From Robiginitalea myxolifaciens (GTDB lineage Bacteria > Bacteroidota > Bacteroidia > Flavobacteriales > Flavobacteriaceae): 64,000 nt of DNA. The notes beneath the pieces were generated by a model. It ran no database searches. It was given only the letters and a program-made list of their open reading frames with translations, and had not been told where the DNA came from. The translations under genes were made by a program, and so were the position numbers. Below are positions 1 to 10,305 of the stretch, piece after piece. The stretch's first letter is position 1. Each line of letters begins with the position of its first letter. The stretch is from assembly GCF_900115205.1 (NCBI RefSeq), contig NZ_FOYQ01000001.1:1329240-1393239 (forward strand), read 5' to 3'.

Positions 1-505
1 TTTTAACTTCCCCCTGCCTTTTGAAGGTCAGGGACACCGAAGAGTTATTTGCTCCTTTTAGTAATTCGGTGGCGTCGTCCCGGAAATCCGCAACAGAGAT
101 ATTGCCGATACTCAGGATTTCATCTCCGGCTTTTAAACCGGCTTCATCGGCGGGATACCCCTTGTAGGGTTCCACGATGACCATCCGATCCTGATAGGAG
201 CGCACCAGGGCTCCGATTCCAGAATACTCCCCGGCATTACTGATTTTATACGCCTCTACATCCTGCTCGTTCAGATACACGGTATACGGATCCAGCTCCG
301 AGAGCATGTTTTTGATCGCGCTATCCATGAGTTCTGCGGGATTGGTCTCATCCACGTAGTTCATGTTCAGCTCCTTGAAGAGGGTGGTGAAAATTTCGAT
401 CTGCTTGGCGATTTCAAAGAAGTCGCTCTTAAAACTGGCGGTGGTAACCAGGATTCCAAACGCCAGTACAGGTACGAGAATTTTACGTTTTAGCAGATGC
501 TTCAT
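1..505 (-). CDS. S41 family C-terminal processing peptidase (partial, 3' end outside window)
   Basis: The minus-strand frame starts at the ATG at 505 and runs off the window, giving about 168 N-terminal residues. It opens with a hydrophobic export or anchor segment (residues 8-23), then a helical region with the DPYTVYL motif typical of the N-terminal part of CtpA/Prc proteases. A PDZ domain follows (EYSGIGALV, then AGLKAGDEIL). The catalytic Ser/Lys domain would lie outside the window. The start overlaps the rnpA 3' end by 23 bp, suggesting co-transcription. Family assignment comes from the PDZ and DPYT motifs. Predicted role: periplasmic or envelope-anchored processing of protein C-termini. 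Confidence 0.85.
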   Translation of the reverse strand, partial: MKHLLKRKILVPVLAFGILVTTASFKSDFFEIAKQIEIFTTLFKELNMNYVDETNPAELMDSAIKNMLSELDPYTVYLNEQDVEAYKISNAGEYSGIGALVRSYQDRMVIVEPYKGYPADEAGLKAGDEILSIGNISVADFRDDATELLKGANNSSVSLTFKRQGEVK

Positions 506-869
506 GATGGAGGAATTTGTCGATAAGTTCGCTCAGTGCTGCACTTATTTCAGCATTTTCGGGCAGTTCCTTACCAAGGTATAAAATAACCAACGCATAG
601 CTTCCCTCCGTATTGTTAAAAACCTCCTGCTTTTTATGCCGGTAATGTTCCCGCAACAGGCGCTTGATTCGGTTCCGGTCTACTGCCTTCGGGAAGCGTT
701 TTTTAGGCACTGAAATCCCAACCTGAATCCGGGAGTCCAGCGCGTGCCCGGATTTCAGGTAGTAGAGTTGCAGGGGGAAGCTTTTAAGCCTCTTCCCTTG
801 CTCAAATACAGCGCTCCATAGCTGTTTGTGCGTTAACCGTTCACTTTTCGGGAAATTCAGGCCGGACAT
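483..869 (-). CDS. rnpA: Ribonuclease P protein component
   Basis: Small basic protein (128 aa from the chosen start) with the RnpA signature KRFPKAVDRNRIKRLLREHYR-like block (RNR box), which binds the catalytic RNA during tRNA 5' maturation. The frame is open to an upstream ATG at 905, but that start would overlap the M1 peptidase by 35 bp. The ATG at 869 lies one base after that gene's TGA (871-873) and fits the usual family length, so it is preferred. The gene sits between the M1 peptidase and the S41 protease in a same-strand run. Confidence 0.93.
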   Translation of the reverse strand: MSGLNFPKSERLTHKQLWSAVFEQGKRLKSFPLQLYYLKSGHALDSRIQVGISVPKKRFPKAVDRNRIKRLLREHYRHKKQEVFNNTEGSYALVILYLGKELPENAEISAALSELIDKFLHHEASAKT

Positions 870-870
870 T

Positions 871-2718
871 TCATTCTCCCGCTTGCCAGAAATTGTTTTC
901 GGCATCGACGTCCGCCATAAGGCTGGAAGGATCTATGACGAGGGCTTCGATCTCACCAATTGGCTTATCGATTAGGAACTCATAGCGCGGTTGCGCCCAG
1001 GGCCAATCCCCCAGCACCTCCCGTTGCATCCCTGGATAGGGATTCTCCTTCTCTCCCCGCATCATACGCAGGGGAAGGTAGTAGGACATGCGCGAACCGT
1101 CTTTAAAAGCGGCCACCAGGTCAATAGGCATAGGCATCAGGCCTTTGCGACTGAGCACTACACGGGTTTGGTCCCCTTCGGCGGTTACAGATTCCAGGAC
1201 ATAATCAATGGTATTTGTGGTCTGTGCAAAATCGGTCAGATACCAACCCAATTGCATTCCACTCACCTTCTCCGCAGTGCGGATAATGTCGTTAGGCGTT
1301 GGGTGTTTAAACTTAAAGTCGTCATAATAACGGCGTATGGTCTGCATAAGTTTATCCTGCCCGATCACGTAGCCCAACTGCGCCAGGAACACGGCCCCTT
1401 TACTGTAGGCTGAAACGCCATACCCGGTATTGAAATCGTAGCGGTCGGCATGGGTGGTCAGCGGCTGTTCCCGCCCGGAGTTTACCAGGTAGTAGTAATT
1501 GCGGTAGGATCCGGCGAATGGGTTTTCTTCGCCACGATCCATGATTTCGTTCATACACAGGGAGGAGATAAACGACGTGAAGCCTTCATCCATCCATTCG
1601 TGTTTGGACTCATTGGTCGCCAGGACATGCTGGAACCAGCTGTGCGCCATCTCGTGCACGGTAACCCCCACAAGGCTCCCAAATTGACGGTTACCCGTAA
1701 TCAGGGTGCTCATGGCATATTCCATTCCCCCGTCACCGCCCTGTACAACAGAGTATTGTTTATACGGATAAGGCCCGATGTTCCGGTTAAAGAAAGCCAG
1801 GGTTTCCGCAGTTTTGGGTTGGAGGTTTTTCCAGTTTTCCAGGATTTCAGGATCGTCCTTGTAGAAGAAATGCAGGGTCGTACCGCTTTCTGTTTCCAGG
1901 GTATCGTGCCGGTATTCCGGATCTGCAGCCCACATGAAATCATGCACCATAGGCGCCTTGAAATGCCAGGTCAGGGTTTTCCCCCTCGGCTTCGCCACCG
2001 TAGTGCCCGGAGCCTCGTACCCATGACCTATCTCCTGGGGGTTTTGCAGGTATCCGCTTCCTCCCACCACATAGTCTTTGTCAATGGTTAGTTTCAGGTC
2101 AAAGTCCGCCCAAACCCCGTGGAACTCCCGGGCGATATAGGGGTCGTCGTGCCAACCTTCAAAATCGTACTCGGCCATTTTAGGATACCACTGACTCATG
2201 GAAAGGGCAACCCCTTCTGCATTGTTGCGCCCAGAACGCCGGATCTGTACGGGGACCTGCCCTTCAAAGGACATTTCAAAGGTAGTTTTACTCCCCGGCA
2301 AGATAGGCTTGGCAAGGGGAACAACCAGCACGGTACCTTCCAGTACAGGTTGCAGTTGGGCTCCATCCTGACTTAAAGAGGAAGCGCGCAAAAATCCGAT
2401 CTCGTCAGGTTTTAATGCGGCGATACGGCTGTTCCCGTCCCGCGCCATCCGGCCATCCGGATCTTCAATGGCCTGCAGGCGCATATCCATTTCGCTACCC
2501 GGTTGGAAGGCGTTGAAATACATATGGTAAAACACCCGGTTGAGGGTATCGGGGGAATTGTTCGTATAGGTAAGGACCTGCGTTCCGGTGTAACCAAAAG
2601 TTTCGACGTCCATGGTTACTTCCATCTTATAGTCGGCGTGCTGTTGCCAGTAGCCGTTATTGCCTTGGGCGGAAACAATTGCGGAACAAAGCAGGGTGAA
2701 TATTACAAGTCGATTCAT
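871..2718 (-). CDS. Secreted M1 family (gluzincin) metallopeptidase
   Basis: 615 aa with an N-terminal signal peptide ending near VSAQG. The zinc site is visible as HEMAHSW, with the downstream Glu in WMDEGFTSF, as in M1 aminopeptidases and leukotriene-A4-hydrolase relatives. The family GxMEN exopeptidase motif appears as GGMEYAM. The N-terminal β-sheet domain precedes the catalytic domain. Predicted role: periplasmic or surface peptide hydrolysis. It precedes rnpA, with its stop next to the rnpA start. Substrate cannot be read from sequence. Confidence 0.9.
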   Translation of the reverse strand: MNRLVIFTLLCSAIVSAQGNNGYWQQHADYKMEVTMDVETFGYTGTQVLTYTNNSPDTLNRVFYHMYFNAFQPGSEMDMRLQAIEDPDGRMARDGNSRIAALKPDEIGFLRASSLSQDGAQLQPVLEGTVLVVPLAKPILPGSKTTFEMSFEGQVPVQIRRSGRNNAEGVALSMSQWYPKMAEYDFEGWHDDPYIAREFHGVWADFDLKLTIDKDYVVGGSGYLQNPQEIGHGYEAPGTTVAKPRGKTLTWHFKAPMVHDFMWAADPEYRHDTLETESGTTLHFFYKDDPEILENWKNLQPKTAETLAFFNRNIGPYPYKQYSVVQGGDGGMEYAMSTLITGNRQFGSLVGVTVHEMAHSWFQHVLATNESKHEWMDEGFTSFISSLCMNEIMDRGEENPFAGSYRNYYYLVNSGREQPLTTHADRYDFNTGYGVSAYSKGAVFLAQLGYVIGQDKLMQTIRRYYDDFKFKHPTPNDIIRTAEKVSGMQLGWYLTDFAQTTNTIDYVLESVTAEGDQTRVVLSRKGLMPMPIDLVAAFKDGSRMSYYLPLRMMRGEKENPYPGMQREVLGDWPWAQPRYEFLIDKPIGEIEALVIDPSSLMADVDAENNFWQAGE

Positions 2719-2742
2719 GAGTTTTCGGATGTGTTTGCGATT

Positions 2743-4386
2743 TTATTTACTTAATGATTCTACTCCCTGGCTCACCTTTTCGGCCAGAATCAGGGCATTG
2801 TACAAGTTGGCGATTTTACCGCTTTTGGAAGCTTCGGCAAAAGGCCGGGTTACGCTTCCACCTTCCCCCAGGACCACCGGGGTTTTCAGCGTGAGCCCGG
2901 AATCCATGATAATTTGCTTGATCTCCGAAGCGCTGAAGCTGGGATAGCGGGATCGGAGCACGGCAGCGATTCCGGCAACTCCGGGCGAAGCCATAGAAGT
3001 TCCTCCCAGATATTCGTACTTACTGTAAGGTACCGTGGAGTAAATGTCACCACCGGGCGCATAGATATCCACCGTCACTCCTCCATAATTAGAAAAAGAA
3101 GACACCACCTCTGAACCGTAGTCGCTGTCCAGGGACCCTACTGTCAGGACATTATTTACGTATTCCGGCCCGGTGCCCACCTGGTCGTGTGGGAAGTGGA
3201 GGTTTTCCGGCTTGTCCAGGTCCAGGGCGTCATTACCTGCTCCCTGAACAAAAAGCACATCGTTTTCAGCCGCATATGTCAGGGCTTCCTTGACCCAATC
3301 GCTGTTTGGCGAAAAGGGTTTCCCGAAACTCGCGTTGATAATTGAGGCGCCGTTATCTACGGCGTACCGAATAGCCAGTGCAATGTCTTTGTCGTATTCG
3401 TCCCCGTCTGGGATAGCCCTTAGCGCCATAATTTCGACATCATCGGCCACACCCTGTGCGCCTTTGCCGTTATTGCGTTCAGCAGCGATAATTCCGGCTA
3501 CGTGGGTGCCATGGTCTTCCGAGGCCTCCTTTGGGCTTGGATCGCCGTTTCCATAGGCGCGATCCGAAAAGTCATAAGGGTTATCTCCCACGGCCTCCCG
3601 ACCGTTGAAGTCTACATTGAAGTGATAATTCAGGCGTCCGGTAAAATAGGTGATACCATCCCGGAGTTGTTCCATTACCGCATCGATAGTGTCTTCAAAA
3701 CTGTACATCTGCCGCAGCACAGAGACGTGTTGTGCCAGGGTCTGATCCGTTGTTTTGATACCCATTACATCGGACTTGGTATAGGTGTCTTTTTTCAGAT
3801 GGGCTTTTACCGCCTTATCGGCGTTTTCGACCGCCTGCAGGATTTGTTCGTAGCGCTGCTTGTTGCTCTGAGTTTCGGCCCGGTCGGCATCCAGCCGTTG
3901 TCTGGCCCTGGCCTGAAGGGAAGCATCCCCCAGCTTAAGGCGGAGAATGCGGGCGGCTTCCATCTGCTCGTGATGGCTTTCCCCCAGGAAATTATATCCG
4001 TGGACATCATCGACATAGCCATTGTTGTCGTCGTCTTTTCCATTTCCCGGGCGTTCACCACGGTTCGTCCACAAGACGCCGTCCAGATCTTCATGCTCCA
4101 GATCTATGCCTGTGTCGATGACTGCAACCACAACGGTTTGGCTTTTCAGTTTACCCAGTAGTTCGGCATAGGCGCGATCTACACTCATTCCGGGAATGGT
4201 GTCTGTAATGAGGTCGGCCTTATTCCAGCGCTGTTTTTCAGTTTCGGAAAGTTCGGCCACCTTGAGGGGGACCTGATCGATTTGTTCCATTGGGGTTTGC
4301 ACCAACTGGGTGCCCCCGCAAGCCGACAGCAGTATCGCTCCGGACAGGAGATAGAACTTCCTTAAGGGAAGCAATGGGGTCTTCAT
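2743..4386 (-). CDS. S8 (subtilisin-like) serine protease, lipoprotein
   Basis: 547 aa. The lipobox LSACG places the lipidated Cys at residue 23. The catalytic triad is visible: Asp91 (VIDTGID), His292 (EDHGTHVAG) and Ser464 (GGTSMASPG). About 200 residues separate Asp and His, against a few dozen in compact subtilisins. The insert (roughly 135-255) is charged, helical and probably coiled, a known feature of some Bacteroidota S8 proteins. Predicted role: outer-membrane-anchored or secreted protease. It lies immediately upstream of the M1 peptidase (24-bp gap), so the two may act on the same peptide pool. Confidence 0.9.
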   Translation of the reverse strand: MKTPLLPLRKFYLLSGAILLSACGGTQLVQTPMEQIDQVPLKVAELSETEKQRWNKADLITDTIPGMSVDRAYAELLGKLKSQTVVVAVIDTGIDLEHEDLDGVLWTNRGERPGNGKDDDNNGYVDDVHGYNFLGESHHEQMEAARILRLKLGDASLQARARQRLDADRAETQSNKQRYEQILQAVENADKAVKAHLKKDTYTKSDVMGIKTTDQTLAQHVSVLRQMYSFEDTIDAVMEQLRDGITYFTGRLNYHFNVDFNGREAVGDNPYDFSDRAYGNGDPSPKEASEDHGTHVAGIIAAERNNGKGAQGVADDVEIMALRAIPDGDEYDKDIALAIRYAVDNGASIINASFGKPFSPNSDWVKEALTYAAENDVLFVQGAGNDALDLDKPENLHFPHDQVGTGPEYVNNVLTVGSLDSDYGSEVVSSFSNYGGVTVDIYAPGGDIYSTVPYSKYEYLGGTSMASPGVAGIAAVLRSRYPSFSASEIKQIIMDSGLTLKTPVVLGEGGSVTRPFAEASKSGKIANLYNALILAEKVSQGVESLSK

Positions 4387-4528
4387 AGATATTACAATTA
4401 AACTGCGGGACGCTGGAAGGCTAGGTTACTGGATTTGGCTGCCCCCGCCCATTGAGATGGGATGCTATTCGCACGTGAAGCAGCTCTTGACTTTCGTCCC
4501 TTATTCATACAGTCGCAAGTTACGAATT

Positions 4529-5386
4529 TCAAAGCACTTCCTGTAGTGGAAAGGTACGGTCGAGCCGAACGCCTTTTTCGGTTTCTTTTACCGTGCAGCA
4601 CATGTTGTGGGCGTCATGCTCAAAAAAGAGGATAAAATTTTCCTGTGCCGCACGCTTCAGAAAGGCTCCTTTTTCACCCAGCGTAAGTAAGGGCCGGGTG
4701 TCGTAGCCCATTACATAAGGCAGGGGGATGTGACCTACCGTTGGCAGTAAATCGGCCATAAACACCAGGGTTTGCCCGTTGTAACGGATGTGGGGAATCA
4801 TCTGTTTGTCGGTATGTCCGTCGACGTAGAGAATACCAAAACCCAATTCGCTTTCGGGCTGGTACGCATCGGGTCCACGGTCTACAAAATGGAGTTGTCC
4901 GCTCTCCTGCATGGGTAGGATATTCTCTTTCAGGAAGGAGGCCTTTTCCCGTGCATTGGGCTGGGTTGCCCAGGCCCAATGGTCCCGGTTGCTCCAGAAT
5001 TTAGCCCTGGGGAAGGCGGGCCGGTATCCGCTGCGGTCATCGTTCCACTCAATACTGCCCCCGCAGTGGTCAAAATGCAGGTGGGTCAGGAAAACGTCAG
5101 TGATGTCTTCACGGCTGAATCCGGCTATATTCAGGGAGCGATCCAGAGAGTGTGGCCCCCACTGATAGTAATAACTGAAGAACTTTTTGGATTGCTTATT
5201 GCCCAGACCAGTATCGATCAGGACAAGCCGGTCTCCGTCTTCGATCAGGAGGCTGCGCGCTGCCAAATCGATCATGTTGTTGGCATCTGCCGGATTGGTG
5301 CGTTGCCAGAGGCTCTTGGGGACAACGCCGAACATGGCACCGCCGTCTAGCTTAAAATTTCCGGTTTCGATAGGGTAGAGCGTCAT
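4529..5386 (-). CDS. MBL-fold metallohydrolase
   Basis: 285 aa, with the metallo-β-lactamase signature HLHFDHCG (HxHxDH) and further metal-ligand candidates in YVDGHTDKQM and the C-terminal FEHDAH. The N-terminal sheet includes LLIEDGDRLVLIDTGLG. No signal peptide, so it is probably cytoplasmic. The organisation resembles lactonase-like or quorum-quenching MBL hydrolases, but the substrate is not determinable. The short intergenic stretch at 4387-4528 shows no gene I would support. The gene is divergent from the Na+/H+ antiporter. Confidence 0.85.
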   Translation of the reverse strand: MTLYPIETGNFKLDGGAMFGVVPKSLWQRTNPADANNMIDLAARSLLIEDGDRLVLIDTGLGNKQSKKFFSYYYQWGPHSLDRSLNIAGFSREDITDVFLTHLHFDHCGGSIEWNDDRSGYRPAFPRAKFWSNRDHWAWATQPNAREKASFLKENILPMQESGQLHFVDRGPDAYQPESELGFGILYVDGHTDKQMIPHIRYNGQTLVFMADLLPTVGHIPLPYVMGYDTRPLLTLGEKGAFLKRAAQENFILFFEHDAHNMCCTVKETEKGVRLDRTFPLQEVL

Positions 5387-5462
5387 TTGTTTTTTCCTGT
5401 AGTCGCTCGAAGTTACGAATTCCCTATTTTTGGAATTCTACCATTTTGAAACTGACCAACTG

Positions 5463-7298
5463 ATGATTGAAATAGCGGGCATAGTAATACTGGGAATTAT
5501 AGCTCAGTGGGTAGCCTGGCGCCTGAAGCTTCCTGCAATCCTCCCGCTTATCCTCATTGGGTTGTTAGTGGGTCCGATATCTACACTGTACACAGAAGAC
5601 GGCACCAAACTTATTGAGCCTATTTGGAACGGACAAAAAGGACTGTTCCCGGGGGACGGCCTGTATTATTTTGTATCGCTGGCCATCAGCATTATCCTGT
5701 TCGAAGGGGGCCTGACCCTCAAGAAATCTGAGGTAGCCAATGTAGGGCCGGTAATCACCAAACTTATAACAATTGGAACGCTGGTTACCTTTTTTGGGGC
5801 GGGTATTGCCGCCCATTTCATCTTTGGGCTTAGCTGGCAGATTTCGTTTTTATTCAGCGCGCTGATCATCGTAACAGGCCCAACTGTAATCACGCCTATA
5901 CTGCGTAACATCCCCCTGAAAAAAGACTTGTCCGCCGTATTGAAGTGGGAGGGGATCCTCATCGACCCTATAGGGGCTCTGGCTGCAGTACTCGTCTTTG
6001 AATTTATCAGTGTTGGAGAAGGGCAGGAGTACACGATGACGGCCCTGATCGAATTCGGGAAGATCCTGCTTTTTGGTTTCACCTTCGGGTTCACCTTTGC
6101 GCACGGGCTGGCCTTTGCCATCAAACGCAATTTTATACCGCATTACCTGCTCAACGTAGTATCCCTTTCGGTGGTGCTGCTGGTGTTCGTGGAGTCCGAT
6201 ATTTTTGCCCATGAGTCGGGGCTGCTGGCCGTGGTGGTTATGGGCCTGGTCATGGGGAATATCAACCTGCCTAACATCAAAGAGCTGCTCTATTTCAAGG
6301 AATCCCTGAGTGTTTTATTGATATCCATTCTGTTTATCCTGTTGGCGGCGAACATCCAGTTAGAAGACATGCAATTGGTCTACAATTGGAAGATGGCTGC
6401 ACTTTTCCTGGTTATCGTCTTTTTGATCCGGCCACTTGGGGTCTTTTTAAGTGCAGCTGGAAGTGATTTGAAAATGAGGGAAAAGCTCTTTATCGGTTGG
6501 GTAGGCCCAAGGGGAATTGTCGCTGCCGGTATCGCCTCGCTTTTTGGATCCAAGTTATTGGCCGCCGGAGAACCCGGGGCAGAATATATCACGCCCCTGG
6601 TCTTTACCATTGTATTGGGGACGGTCCTGCTCAATGCCACTACAGCCCGTCTGTTTGCCAAGCTGGTTGGAGTATTCCTGAAGAAATCCGAGGGTATTTT
6701 GATTGTCGGCGCTTCCAAGCCGGCCCGCCTTATCGCCCAATACCTGCAAAAGAACAACCGGCACGTTGTGCTGATCGACAGCAACCCAACCAATGTAAAG
6801 AAGGCCAAAAATCTTGGGTTGGATGCACTCAATGAGGACATTTATTCCGACACGCTTAAGGACAATATTGAGCTTAGCGATGTGGGTTACTTAATGACCA
6901 TGACTCCCAACGCGGACATCAACCGCTACGCCATGGAAAAATTCCAGGATCAGTTTGGGGAGCACGGCTCTTTTCGCCTGGTCGATGCCGACGAGATGAA
7001 CGATCCTGAAAACAATCCCAAGGAAGGCCTGTTTTCGCATACAGACGACTTTGTAAAACTCATGGAAGCGGCTCGCCGGAATCCATCGGTCAATGAAATA
7101 GACCTCAAGGACACACAGCACTACGAGGGGCTTATCGAAATCACGAAGGCAGACGACAACATTATCCCGCTCTTCCTGAAGGAGCCCGGAGGAGACCTCA
7201 TCATAATCCCGTCCTTCTCCAAGGACTTCACCGATATTACTGAAGGCTATAAATTGGTATACCTGGGTCAGGTGATTGACAACGACAAGGAGGAATAG
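5463..7298 (+). CDS. CPA1-family Na+/H+ (or K+/H+) antiporter with C-terminal RCK/TrkA-N domain
   Basis: 611 aa. About a dozen hydrophobic segments fill residues 1-390 (Na_H_Exchanger fold). These are followed by a Rossmann-type nucleotide-binding domain (ILIVGASKPARLIAQYL, then LIDSNP) typical of TrkA-N/RCK regulation, and a C-terminal soluble tail. The open frame extends upstream to a TTG at 5430. I chose the ATG at 5463 because the protein then opens directly with the first membrane helix. Predicted role: inner-membrane cation/proton exchange gated by a nucleotide. The gene is convergent with lepA. Confidence 0.88.
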   Translation: MIEIAGIVILGIIAQWVAWRLKLPAILPLILIGLLVGPISTLYTEDGTKLIEPIWNGQKGLFPGDGLYYFVSLAISIILFEGGLTLKKSEVANVGPVITKLITIGTLVTFFGAGIAAHFIFGLSWQISFLFSALIIVTGPTVITPILRNIPLKKDLSAVLKWEGILIDPIGALAAVLVFEFISVGEGQEYTMTALIEFGKILLFGFTFGFTFAHGLAFAIKRNFIPHYLLNVVSLSVVLLVFVESDIFAHESGLLAVVVMGLVMGNINLPNIKELLYFKESLSVLLISILFILLAANIQLEDMQLVYNWKMAALFLVIVFLIRPLGVFLSAAGSDLKMREKLFIGWVGPRGIVAAGIASLFGSKLLAAGEPGAEYITPLVFTIVLGTVLLNATTARLFAKLVGVFLKKSEGILIVGASKPARLIAQYLQKNNRHVVLIDSNPTNVKKAKNLGLDALNEDIYSDTLKDNIELSDVGYLMTMTPNADINRYAMEKFQDQFGEHGSFRLVDADEMNDPENNPKEGLFSHTDDFVKLMEAARRNPSVNEIDLKDTQHYEGLIEITKADDNIIPLFLKEPGGDLIIIPSFSKDFTDITEGYKLVYLGQVIDNDKEE

Positions 7299-7328
7299 CG
7301 GAGTCGTGAGGACGCCAGACTAAGGGAA

Positions 7329-9125
7329 TTAATCGTTTAGCTTCAGGACAGCCATAAAGGCCTGCTGCGGGATTTCTACATTCCCGATTTGGCGCATCCG
7401 CTTTTTACCCTTCTTCTGTTTCTCCAGTAGTTTACGCTTCCGGCTGATATCACCTCCATAACACTTGGCGGTTACATCTTTGCGAAGCGCCTTAATCGTT
7501 TCCCTCGAAATAATTTTGGCGCCGATAGCTGCCTGGATCGGGATGTCGAATTGCTGTCTTGGGATGAGCTCCTTGAGCTTTTCACACATCTTTTTCCCGA
7601 TGTCGTAGGCATTGTCAAAATGCACCAGGGCAGACAGGGCGTCTACAGGCTGGGCATTCAGCAGGATATCCACCCGCACCAGTTTGGAGGTGCGCATGCC
7701 GATAGGGCTATAATCAAAGGAAGCATACCCCTTGGAAACCGTTTTCAGGCGGTCGTAAAAATCAAAGACAATTTCGGCCAGGGGCATATCAAAGGTGAGC
7801 TCTACCCGGTCCTGGGTCAGGTAGGTTTGCCCGGTAATCTGCCCGCGCTTATCAATACAAAGCGACATTACATTGCCTACGAAATCTGCCTTGGTGATAA
7901 TCGTTGCCTTGATGTAGGGCTCTTCCACATGGCTTAAGGTGGAAGGCTCCGGCAAGTCGGAAGGATTGTTCACGATCAAGGGGGTTTCGGGCTCCTTAGT
8001 CGTGTACGCCAGGTAACTCACGTTGGGCACCGTCGTGATTACAGTCATGTCGAATTCCCGTTCCAGGCGTTCCTGGATAATCTCCATGTGGAGCATCCCC
8101 AAAAATCCACATCGGAATCCAAAGCCCAGTGCCGCACTGCTTTCCGGCGCAAAGACCAGCGAAGCATCGTTGAGCTGCAGCTTCTCCATGGAAGAGCGCA
8201 ATTCTTCAAAGTCTTCGGTGTCTACAGGATAGATTCCTGCGAAAACCATCGGCTTGACATCCTCAAATCCGGCAATTGCCTGCGTAGTAGGGTTGGCGGC
8301 ATCGGTGATCGTGTCTCCCACCTTTACTTCCCGAGCATCTTTGATCCCGGTGATGAGGTAGCCCACATCTCCAGTGGAAATTTTCTGCTTGGGCTGTTGC
8401 TTGAGCTTTAAGGTTCCGATTTCGTCGGCGTCGTATTTTTTCCCGGTGGCCACGAATTTGATATTCTGGCCTTTTTTGATTTCCCCGTTCATGACCCGGA
8501 AATAGGTTTCCACCCCGCGGAAAGGATTGTAAACCGAATCAAAAACCAGGGCCTGCAAGGGGGCGGAAGGATCTCCTTCCGGAGCCGGGACCCGCTCAAT
8601 AATGGCTTTCAGGATATCGGCAATACCCAGGCCGGTTTTGGCGCTGGCTGGAATAACTTCCTCCGGTTTACATCCCAACAGATCTACAATGTCGTCGGTT
8701 ACTTCCTCCGGATTGGCGCTGGGCAAATCCACTTTGTTCAGTACCGGGATAATTTCGAGGTCGTTTTCCAGGGCGAGGTAGAGGTTGGAAATGGTTTGCG
8801 CCTGGATACTCTGGGCGGCGTCGACTACAAGCAGCGCGCCTTCGCAAGCGGCGATAGACCGGCTTACCTCATAGGAAAAGTCTACGTGGCCCGGAGTATC
8901 GATGAGATTCAGCACGTAGGTTTCCCCTTCATAGACATATTCCATCTGGATCGCGTGACTCTTGATCGTAATACCGCGTTCCCGTTCCAGATCCATATTG
9001 TCGAGCAGCTGGTCCTGTTTCTCCCGATCGGTTACCGAACCGGTATGGTCCAGCAGCCGGTCGGCCAGGGTGCTTTTCCCATGGTCAATGTGGGCGATGA
9101 TGCAAAAATTCCGGATGTGCTTCAT
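7329..9125 (-). CDS. lepA: Elongation factor 4 (back-translocase GTPase)
   Basis: 598 aa, full length for EF4. The G1 motif is AHIDHGKST near residue 10, followed by [10 protein letters not shown], the [10 protein letters not shown]3 motif and the NKVDLP G4 motif, then EF-G-like domains and the EF4-specific C-terminal domain ([23 protein letters not shown]). It binds ribosomes and acts on stalled or mis-translocated complexes. Single gene, convergent with the antiporter upstream in the window. Confidence 0.97.
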   Translation of the reverse strand: MKHIRNFCIIAHIDHGKSTLADRLLDHTGSVTDREKQDQLLDNMDLERERGITIKSHAIQMEYVYEGETYVLNLIDTPGHVDFSYEVSRSIAACEGALLVVDAAQSIQAQTISNLYLALENDLEIIPVLNKVDLPSANPEEVTDDIVDLLGCKPEEVIPASAKTGLGIADILKAIIERVPAPEGDPSAPLQALVFDSVYNPFRGVETYFRVMNGEIKKGQNIKFVATGKKYDADEIGTLKLKQQPKQKISTGDVGYLITGIKDAREVKVGDTITDAANPTTQAIAGFEDVKPMVFAGIYPVDTEDFEELRSSMEKLQLNDASLVFAPESSAALGFGFRCGFLGMLHMEIIQERLEREFDMTVITTVPNVSYLAYTTKEPETPLIVNNPSDLPEPSTLSHVEEPYIKATIITKADFVGNVMSLCIDKRGQITGQTYLTQDRVELTFDMPLAEIVFDFYDRLKTVSKGYASFDYSPIGMRTSKLVRVDILLNAQPVDALSALVHFDNAYDIGKKMCEKLKELIPRQQFDIPIQAAIGAKIISRETIKALRKDVTAKCYGGDISRKRKLLEKQKKGKKRMRQIGNVEIPQQAFMAVLKLND

Positions 9126-9167
9126 GCAGGGCTATAAACTAGGGCGCAAAGATAGCAGATTGCGGGC

Positions 9168-10268
9168 TCAATCCTGCCATTCGGCAATAAACAAATTCGT
9201 ATCCCGGGTCCCTCCATTATTGCGGTTGCTGGAGAAAACCAGGTACTTTCCGTCATTGGAGAAAACAGGGAAGGCATCAAAGGTCTTACCGTGGGTTACC
9301 CGCTTTAATCCGGTTCCGTCCGTTCCGATCATGTATAAATTAAACGGGAATCCTCCCTCAGCCTCATAATTGCTGGCAAAGAGCACGCGATCCCCATCAG
9401 GATGAAAGAACGGACACCAGTTGGCATTACCCAGAAAAGTTAGCTGCCGCAGGTTGTCCCCATTGGCATCGCAAATAAACAGCTCCATATTTGTGGGCAT
9501 CACCAGACCTTCGGCCAGTAAGGACTTGTATTCTTCGATCTCAGCCTCCGTTTTTGGGCGGGAGGCCCGGAAAATAATCTGGGAACCATCGGGGGAGAAA
9601 AACGCACCCCCATCGTAGCCCAGTTCATCGGTAATTTGTTGTACATCGGAGCCATCGATGTTCATGGTGTATAATTCCAGGTCCCCGCTCCGATCGGAGG
9701 TAAAGACTATTTTATCGCCCTTAGGGGAAACAGTAGCTTCGGCATCGTAGCCCGGAGAATCCGTAAGCTGAGCCGTGATGTTACCCTGGAGGTCGGCGGC
9801 GAAAATATCGAAGCTATCGTAAACAGGCCATACGTATTTACCATTGACTCTCAGGGGGACTTCCGGGCAGGGATCTCCGGCCAGGTGCGTTGAGGCATAG
9901 ACCACATGCTCGTTGTCCGGAAGGAAATAGCCACAGGTTGTACGCCCTAATCCTGTGCTGACCATGGGCGGTTTGTGATCTTCAAAACGCTCCCGGGCGC
10001 CCATTACGAACATCTGATCACACTCCAGCCCCCACTCGGAATAGTTCGATTGGAAAATCAACTGCTGATCGTCAAAGCTCCAGTAGGCTTCGGCATTATC
10101 TCCTCCAAAAGTTACCTGCCTCAGGGATTTGAAATGCGTTTCTCCCGGGTAAATGAGGGTATCCGAATCCATAGCCATCAGGCTTTCTCCAGCATCTTCT
10201 CCCGCTTTGGGATTTTCTTTGCAGGACAGGATTAAAAAGGCGATCAGGAAGAGGAGTGAAATTCTCAT
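9168..10268 (-). CDS. TolB-like WD40/β-propeller lipoprotein
   Basis: 366 aa from the ATG at 10268. The open frame continues to 10358, but the chosen start gives a clean signal peptide and lipobox (LILSCKEN). The body contains repeated TolB/PD40 units: VSPKGDKIVFTSDRSGDLELY, FSPDGSQIIFRASR, HPDGDRVLFASN and FSNDGKYLVFSSNRN. These indicate a propeller as in TolB or the N-terminal part of S9C peptidases, without a hydrolase domain. It is divergent from the M28 peptidase (37-bp gap), also a lipoprotein, so the two may share regulation. Confidence 0.85.
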   Translation of the reverse strand: MRISLLFLIAFLILSCKENPKAGEDAGESLMAMDSDTLIYPGETHFKSLRQVTFGGDNAEAYWSFDDQQLIFQSNYSEWGLECDQMFVMGARERFEDHKPPMVSTGLGRTTCGYFLPDNEHVVYASTHLAGDPCPEVPLRVNGKYVWPVYDSFDIFAADLQGNITAQLTDSPGYDAEATVSPKGDKIVFTSDRSGDLELYTMNIDGSDVQQITDELGYDGGAFFSPDGSQIIFRASRPKTEAEIEEYKSLLAEGLVMPTNMELFICDANGDNLRQLTFLGNANWCPFFHPDGDRVLFASNYEAEGGFPFNLYMIGTDGTGLKRVTHGKTFDAFPVFSNDGKYLVFSSNRNNGGTRDTNLFIAEWQD

Positions 10269-10305
10269 TGGGTTGCGTAATTTTAGGCAAAAATATAAGG
10301 AAGCC

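Noticed and set aside
4398-4601. Minus-strand frame of 67 codons between the S8 and MBL genes
   Set aside because: It largely overlaps the MBL gene, and its composition is not protein-like.
5430-5462. TTG upstream start for the CPA1 antiporter
   Set aside because: The ATG at 5463 opens directly with the first membrane helix, so the extension is unlikely.
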